Assembly (NCBI GenBank): GCA_023430625.1
Contig: JAEZAA010000202.1
Location: 1 to 10,362 of the forward strand
DNA from: Pseudomonadota bacterium
Lineage (GTDB): Bacteria; Pseudomonadota; Gammaproteobacteria; Pseudomonadales; Oleiphilaceae
Length of the DNA stretch: 10,362 nucleotides
Direction of reading: 5' to 3'
This document shows positions 6,508-10,362 of this stretch, piece after piece. The notes under the pieces are model-generated. The model was not told the DNA's origin. It made no database searches and saw only the letters and a program-made list of their open reading frames with translations. A program made the translations under genes and the position numbers. Position 1 is the first letter of the stretch. Every line of letters starts with the position of its first letter.

Positions 6508-7560
6508 TCAGTGCGCGGCACGCAGGGGACGCAGCATGTAAATCCGATAGCCGGTGCCGGCTTCCTCATCCCGCACCGGGATCATCCGCAGGCGCACGGA
6601 CACCTGTCGACCATCGGCGGTTTCCAGCAGATAACCCTGCCCCTGCTCGCCAATGGCGGCCACTGCCGCGCCGGAACCGGCATCGTCCTGCAGCCGCAGG
6701 AGCCGGGCCAGGGGTTGTCCCACCAAGGTCTCCGCCGCCTGCCCCAGCAGGCGCTGGGCACTCTGGTTCAGAAACAGCAGGAAATCCGCCTCATCCGCCA
6801 GAAATACCGCATCGGCCACGTTTTCCAGTACCGCCATGGCCTTGCGCCGCTCCAGGTGCAACAGGTCCAGGGCCTGCTTCTGGACCGTCAGATCCTGCAG
6901 AATCACCAGAAAGCCGGCCTCGCCACGGGGATTCCCCAAGGGGCAGAGGCGGACCTCCACCCAGCAGGCCTGCCCGTTGTGGCGCCGCAGGCGAATCCCC
7001 CGATGTCCACCGCCGCCGGCCAACAGGTCTTGCCAGTACAGGGCCATCAGGGAGCGATCCTCCGGCAGCAGGATCTGGTTCCAGTGCTGGCCATGCAGCC
7101 CGGTGCCGGTCCAGCCGGTCAGCGCCTCAAACTGCGGATTGGCATAGACCACCCGCTGTTGCGCATCCAGCGACAGCACCGCCAGCGGCATCCGCTCAAG
7201 CAGATCGCGGTATTGGTGCCGATAGCGCTCGGACTCGCCACGCAGCTCATGCAGCTCCAGGCGCACTTCCGTCAGTTGCCGCGCGACCCCGTCGCTGCCG
7301 CCCGGATCGTCCCCAATGCCCGCAGCCGCCCGGATCGGGTGACGGCCGGCAACCATGCCCGTCAGTTGCTGCGCCACTGCGTCATAGGGCTTGAGGGTGC
7401 GCCACAACAGCGCCAGCCCAATCCCAGCCAGTGGCACGCCCAGCAGCGCACCGGCCCAGCTGGTGTTGCGCCCAGCCAGAAACAACAGCACCGCCAGGAT
7501 GATGACCAACACCAGCACGATGACGCGTGTCCGCAGGGACCAGGTCTTTGCTAGGACCAT
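6508..7560 (-). CDS. Membrane-anchored tandem-PAS protein without output domain
   Basis: With the ATG at 7560 the product has 350 residues: a short basic N-terminus, two membrane helices (about 11-29 and 34-53), a Q/E/R-rich probable coiled coil (about 93-122), and two PAS domains. PAS1 (about 118-226) contains LDAQQRVVYANPQFEALTGW and ends FLVILQDLTVQKQ. PAS2 (about 238-345) contains VADAVFLADEADFLLFLNQ and ends in a PAS-like strand, RIYML. The protein stops there: no histidine kinase, ATPase, GGDEF, EAL or methyl-accepting domain follows. The next gene's ribosome site overlaps the stop, so truncation by a recent frameshift is not apparent. PAS1 and PAS2 could bind a ligand or cofactor or act as dimer contacts; no flavin or haem motif is evident. 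It follows a response-regulator gene by 64 bp and precedes the quinone reductase by 9 bp. I infer a receptor or scaffold working with that regulator or with an unlinked kinase. Confidence 0.82.
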   Translation of the reverse strand: MVLAKTWSLRTRVIVLVLVIILAVLLFLAGRNTSWAGALLGVPLAGIGLALLWRTLKPYDAVAQQLTGMVAGRHPIRAAAGIGDDPGGSDGVARQLTEVRLELHELRGESERYRHQYRDLLERMPLAVLSLDAQQRVVYANPQFEALTGWTGTGLHGQHWNQILLPEDRSLMALYWQDLLAGGGGHRGIRLRRHNGQACWVEVRLCPLGNPRGEAGFLVILQDLTVQKQALDLLHLERRKAMAVLENVADAVFLADEADFLLFLNQSAQRLLGQAAETLVGQPLARLLRLQDDAGSGAAVAAIGEQGQGYLLETADGRQVSVRLRMIPVRDEEAGTGYRIYMLRPLRAAH

Positions 7561-7568
7561 GGCAATGC

Positions 7569-7573
7569 CCTCC
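7569..7573 (-). promoter_or_regulatory. Ribosome binding site that decides the PAS-protein start
   Basis: On the minus strand GGAGG sits eight bases before the ATG at 7560. The alternative in-frame ATG at 7579-7581 is preceded only by an A-rich stretch without a Shine-Dalgarno match, and it would put the GGAGG inside the coding region. The downstream start is therefore preferred. Confidence 0.7.
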
Positions 7574-7624
7574 AAGCTCATTCTTATTGTTGATTTCGGC
7601 TTGCTGCTTACATCGGACGGCTGC

Positions 7625-8323
7625 TTACGTCGATACCGCGAATCTGGAACGTGGCGGACGCCGGGAACAACTGTCCTCCAGCGGAATCAACCCCTGGCGC
7701 ACGGCATAAAGCACCAGCCCCGCCACGTCATGGATATCCAGGCGGCGCATGATCTGGGCCCGGTGCGACTCCACGGTTTTCACGCTCAGGCTCAACTCGA
7801 ACGCGATCTCCTTGGCCGCCCGCCCCTGGGCGATCAGGGCCAGGATCTGGGTCTGGCGCTGGGTGAGGCTGGCCGCCTCGACGACCACCTCGTCCGGCAC
7901 CGGGTTCAGCAGACGATCCAGCACCGGCTTGGAAATCTGCGGACTGAGATAGCGCTCGCCCCGCATGGCCGCCCCCAACGCCAGCTCCAGTTCAACCGCC
8001 TGCGCGCCCTTGAGCAGATAACCACAGGCGCCGGCACGCAAGGCCTCGATCACCGTTTCCTGATTGTCATACATGGACAGCATCATGATCCGCAGCTCCG
8101 GCCGGTTTCGCTTCAGCTGGATCAGCACCTCGATGCCGTTCAGCCCCGGCAGATCGACATCCAGCAACACCAGATCCGGGTTTAGGCGCAGGGCCTGCTC
8201 GACCGCCGCCCGCCCGTCCTCGGCCTCGCCGATGACCCGAACCCCCTCAATCCGCTCCAGCAAGCCGCGCAGGGCCACCCGTACCAGATTGTGATCATCC
8301 ACCAAGAAAACGTTGCAGTTCAT
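7625..8323 (-). CDS. NarL/FixJ-family two-component response regulator
   Basis: The 232-residue protein has an N-terminal receiver (about 3-118) with the acidic pocket D9-D10, phospho-acceptor D55 in LVLLDVDLPG, switch Ser83 and conserved K105 in YLLKGA, so it should be phosphorylatable. A linker leads to a LuxR-type helix-turn-helix (about 152-214): LTQRQTQILALIAQGRAAKE followed by IAFELSLSVKTVESHRAQI. A basic 15-residue tail (from about 218, SCSRRPPRSR) extends beyond the usual end. It is a DNA-binding transcription factor activated by a histidine kinase or small phosphodonor. No kinase gene is adjacent; the next gene encodes a PAS-only membrane protein. The start is set by the typical receiver opening MNCNVFLVDD, although no strong ribosome site precedes it. 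An inverted repeat at 8355-8391 lies 32-68 bp upstream and could be an autoregulatory site (inference). Target genes and signal are unknown. Confidence 0.93.
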   Translation of the reverse strand: MNCNVFLVDDHNLVRVALRGLLERIEGVRVIGEAEDGRAAVEQALRLNPDLVLLDVDLPGLNGIEVLIQLKRNRPELRIMMLSMYDNQETVIEALRAGACGYLLKGAQAVELELALGAAMRGERYLSPQISKPVLDRLLNPVPDEVVVEAASLTQRQTQILALIAQGRAAKEIAFELSLSVKTVESHRAQIMRRLDIHDVAGLVLYAVRQGLIPLEDSCSRRPPRSRFAVST

Positions 8324-8354
8324 CGCGACGCATCCATGCCTGAGTCATGCGCGC

Positions 8355-8391
8355 GCCGCTAGCGAGCCAATTGCGCAAGTCCGGTAGCGGC
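8355..8391. repeat. Interrupted inverted repeat with central TTGCGCAA palindrome
   Basis: GCCGCTA (8355-8361) and TAGCGGC (8385-8391) are perfect inverted arms 23 bp apart. Between them, nearly at the centre, is the perfect 8-bp palindrome TTGCGCAA (8371-8378). The element lies 32-68 bp upstream of the response-regulator start codon, a natural place for an operator bound by a dimeric regulator. Confidence 0.45.
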
Positions 8392-8462
8392 ACCTTGGCT
8401 TCAAATTTTATTCATCGGATCAGGCTTTGTCCGACCCTTGCCCCCGCATGCCACGGCCACTG

Positions 8463-8482
8463 CGGCCAGCGCCGACTGGCCG
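8463..8482. repeat. Stem-loop with 7-bp arms
   Basis: CGGCCAG (8463-8469) and CTGGCCG (8476-8482) are perfect arms around a 6-nt loop. No gene ends nearby on either strand and no T run follows on either side, so a terminator is unlikely. It could be a regulator site or a structured leader if the synthetase transcript starts upstream. Confidence 0.4.
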
Positions 8483-8651
8483 AAATTTCCACAATGACTG
8501 TCTTGATCGTCAATGCCCGTAGCCAGAGCCTCGGATACACTCGCGCCACGCGTCAGGATGTACTGCACCCAATACCGCTGTTTCGGTGCCGAATTGACAC
8601 TTTTCCAGTTGCCTAGGATCCGCCGTTGACACCGCGCCGGCAGGATCGCTG

Positions 8652-8696
8652 CAACAAGACTGATCGGTACGACAAGACCGAGCAGTACAACAAGAA
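8652..8696 (+). repeat. Three 9-mers phased at exactly 18 bp
   Basis: CAACAAGAC (8652), CGACAAGAC (8670) and CAACAAGAA (8688) are spaced exactly 18 bp apart. The phase matches the downstream reading frame, so if translated they would give related hexapeptides (NKTDRY, DKTEQY, NKNAST). They lie 29-73 bp upstream of the ATG at 8725. They may be an operator array, a leader element or part of a longer N-terminus. Confidence 0.45.
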
Positions 8697-8724
8697 TGCA
8701 AGTACGGATGGGATTTACACGACC

Positions 8725-10362
8725 ATGACCACCGATGCCGTAACCGCCAAAGATGTGTTCAAGCAGGTACCCAACCTGCTGACGAGACTGCCCTCGATCG
8801 CCAAGGGCTACTATTACTACTCCATCAAGAACGCGGCCAAGCCGCTGTCGATCGGCAAGAAAATCGAAGAGATTGCCGACGCCCAGAGCGAGCATGCCGC
8901 CATCCTCTATCAGGACGTGCGCATCAGCTATCGCGAGTTCAATGAATGGACCAACCGCATTGCCCATTTTTTCCGCGCCCAGGGCATCGGGCCGGGCGAT
9001 GTGGTCGCGCTCTACGTGGAGAATCGCCCAGAGCTGCTGGCGACGCTGATCGGGATCAACAAGCTGGGTGCTGCCGCGGCCATGCTCAACACCTCCCAGA
9101 AGGGCAAGGTGCTGGAGCACAGCATTGCGATCACCGGCCCCAAGATGTTCGTGGTCGGCGAAGAGTTACTAGAGAACTTTGCTACGGTGAAAGACCAGCT
9201 CCAGGTCGACAACGCCCGCAGTTTTCTCTATCTCGCCGACACCAATACCCTGGTCGATCCGGGCACAGCGCCCCAGGGCTACGTGAACCTGGCGGACAAC
9301 ATCGCCAAATACCCCTCCTCCAACCCCATTCTCAGTGAACCGGTACAGCTGGGCGACACCGCCATGTACCTGTTCACGTCCGGCACCACCGGTTTGCCCA
9401 AGGCGACGCCGATCAACCACAAGAAATGGTTCAAGGCCTACGGCAGCTTTGGCCTGATCGCGCTCAACATGAAGCCGGAAGACGTTATCTACGTGACGTT
9501 GCCCTTTTACCACGCCACCGCCCTGTTGGTGTGCTGGGGCGCGGCATTGGCCGGCTCGTCCACCCTGGCCCTGCGCCGGCGCTTCTCCGCCTCCGAGTTC
9601 TGGCCGGATGTGCATAAATACCGCGCCACCTGTTTTGGCTATGTGGGCGAATTGTGCCGCTACCTGCTGAACCAGCCACCGCAGTTGGCCGAGCGCAATC
9701 ACAGCCTGCGTAAGATGGTCGGCAACGGCTTGCGCCCATCCATCTGGAAGCCGTTCAAGGAGCGCTTCGGCATCGAACAGGTGGCTGAACTCTACGCCTC
9801 CTCGGAAGGCAATATCGGCTTCAGCAACCTGCTCAACATCGACAACACCGTCGGCTTCTCCACCGCGCCGTTCGCCCTGGTGAAATACCATGAAGGCACC
9901 CGCGACCCCATCCGTAATGCCAAGGGCCGGATGGAGCGGGTCCAGAAAGGCGAGCCGGGCCTATTGATCGGCAAGATCAACAAGAAATGGTCGTTCGAGG
10001 GTTATACCCAAAAGGAAGCCACGGAAAAGGTCATCCTGCGCAACGTATTCCGTAACAACGACCAGTGGTTCAACACCGGCGATGTGTTGAAGGAAATCGG
10101 CTGGCGCCACCTCCAGTTCGTCGACCGCATGGGCGACACCTATCGCTGGAAAGGCGAGAACGTGTCCACCACCGAGGTGGAAAACATCTTCGACGAGATG
10201 CCCGAGGTCGAGGAAGCCATTGTCTATGGCGTGGAAATTCCCCACACCAACGGCAAGGCCGGCATGGCCACAGTGGTCCCGACCGACCGGCGCAAGGGCC
10301 TCGACATCGACCGCCTGTTCCGGCACCTCAAGGACAACCTGCCCGCCTACGCGATCCCGGTG
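8725..10362 (+). CDS. Long-chain acyl-CoA synthetase, FATP/FadD6-type, 3'-truncated by window edge
   Basis: The frame encodes 546 residues and runs through the last base; related enzymes have about 600, so the C-terminal end lies outside. The protein activates long- or very-long-chain fatty acids to acyl-CoA via an acyl-AMP intermediate. The ATP-binding P-loop is FTSGTTGLPK (217-226); other conserved adenylate-forming motifs are YASSEGN (357-363, compare YGATEGN in relatives) and NTGDVL (450-455). The FATP signature DRMGDTYRWKGENVSTTEVE (467-486) separates this family from classical FadD. It probably acts at the inner membrane in fatty-acid or hydrocarbon-derived acid use. ATG 8725 fits the family N-terminus, but its ribosome site is poor. 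The frame is open back to a stop at 8614-8616, and a TTG at 8626 has AGGA seven bases upstream, so a 33-residue longer form is possible. It is divergent from the response regulator. Confidence 0.93.
   Translation, partial: MTTDAVTAKDVFKQVPNLLTRLPSIAKGYYYYSIKNAAKPLSIGKKIEEIADAQSEHAAILYQDVRISYREFNEWTNRIAHFFRAQGIGPGDVVALYVENRPELLATLIGINKLGAAAAMLNTSQKGKVLEHSIAITGPKMFVVGEELLENFATVKDQLQVDNARSFLYLADTNTLVDPGTAPQGYVNLADNIAKYPSSNPILSEPVQLGDTAMYLFTSGTTGLPKATPINHKKWFKAYGSFGLIALNMKPEDVIYVTLPFYHATALLVCWGAALAGSSTLALRRRFSASEFWPDVHKYRATCFGYVGELCRYLLNQPPQLAERNHSLRKMVGNGLRPSIWKPFKERFGIEQVAELYASSEGNIGFSNLLNIDNTVGFSTAPFALVKYHEGTRDPIRNAKGRMERVQKGEPGLLIGKINKKWSFEGYTQKEATEKVILRNVFRNNDQWFNTGDVLKEIGWRHLQFVDRMGDTYRWKGENVSTTEVENIFDEMPEVEEAIVYGVEIPHTNGKAGMATVVPTDRRKGLDIDRLFRHLKDNLPAYAIPV

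Larger units (their letters stand above)
8324..8724. other. Divergent intergenic region between response regulator and acyl-CoA synthetase
   Basis: These 401 bp separate two divergently transcribed genes. I find no convincing gene in it: the open frames present lack ribosome sites and recognisable protein character. It holds an inverted repeat near the regulator (8355-8391), a 7-bp-arm stem-loop (8463-8482), a small palindrome TTGA-TCG-TCAA (8503-8513), two TTGACAC copies 32 bp apart (8594 and 8626) and three phased 9-mers just ahead of the synthetase. No well-formed -35/-10 pair was found for either gene, so promoters may depend on activators. Confidence 0.6.

Noticed and set aside
6511..7554. 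Long plus-strand open frame (347 codons) opposite the PAS gene
   Set aside because: The translation is dominated by Gln, Pro, Gly and His, as expected for an antisense shadow, while the minus strand gives two good PAS domains and membrane helices.
8415..8434. Inverted repeat TCGGA...TCCGA as a possible operator or terminator
   Set aside because: Arms are only 5 bp around a 10-nt spacer with no T run; such pairs are expected by chance in 400 bp.
8652..8696. Phased short repeats considered as a CRISPR fragment
   Set aside because: The repeated unit is about 9 bp with 9-bp intervals, far shorter than CRISPR repeats and spacers, and no cas gene is present.
8401..9120. Minus-strand open frame with a hydrophobic stretch resembling a membrane helix (plus-strand region about 8620-8700)
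   Set aside because: Most of it is antisense to the acyl-CoA synthetase, no ribosome site precedes a start near the hydrophobic part, and the remainder has no protein-like pattern.

Overview
The window is about 10.4 kb of GC-rich, gene-dense bacterial chromosome. I judge it to be from a gammaproteobacterium. The gene set would suit a marine or hydrocarbon-using genus such as Marinobacter or Alcanivorax, but that is a guess from gene content and protein style; no rRNA or other taxonomic marker is present. I see no tRNA or rRNA gene, insertion sequence, phage gene or CRISPR array.

Layout: (1) Positions 1-1869 carry two plus-strand genes, the C-terminal part of a UMF1/Atg22-type MFS transporter (start outside the window) and a small exported protein of unknown function. 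A 24-bp imperfect tandem repeat lies between them. (2) Positions 1872-2956 carry three small minus-strand genes: a DUF2784 membrane protein, a CsbD-family stress protein and a DUF1328 two-helix membrane peptide. A clear intrinsic terminator (2331-2355) separates CsbD from DUF2784. (3) Positions 3215-5371 carry a minus-strand c-di-GMP gene of MHYT-GGDEF-EAL architecture with a degenerate GGDEF and an apparently intact EAL site. (4) Positions 5506-8323 hold a likely minus-strand operon, in transcription order: a NarL/FixJ-type response regulator, a membrane protein with two PAS domains and no output domain, and a glutathionyl-hydroquinone reductase. (5) After a 401-bp divergent intergenic region, a plus-strand FATP/FadD6-type long-chain acyl-CoA synthetase starts at about 8725 and runs off the end.

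The genes suggest environmental sensing and stress adaptation rather than one metabolic pathway. Two regulatory layers adjoin: a phosphorelay-type regulator coupled to a PAS receptor and a quinone/thiol redox enzyme, and a membrane c-di-GMP phosphodiesterase candidate. CsbD and DUF1328 proteins are typical general-stress or envelope-stress products. The least ordinary unit is the regulator/PAS-only receptor/quinone reductase operon, which contains no histidine kinase domain. The divergent intergenic region is also rich in inverted and phased short repeats. No clearly new defence or mobile system was found; the window is mostly ordinary core and accessory genes.
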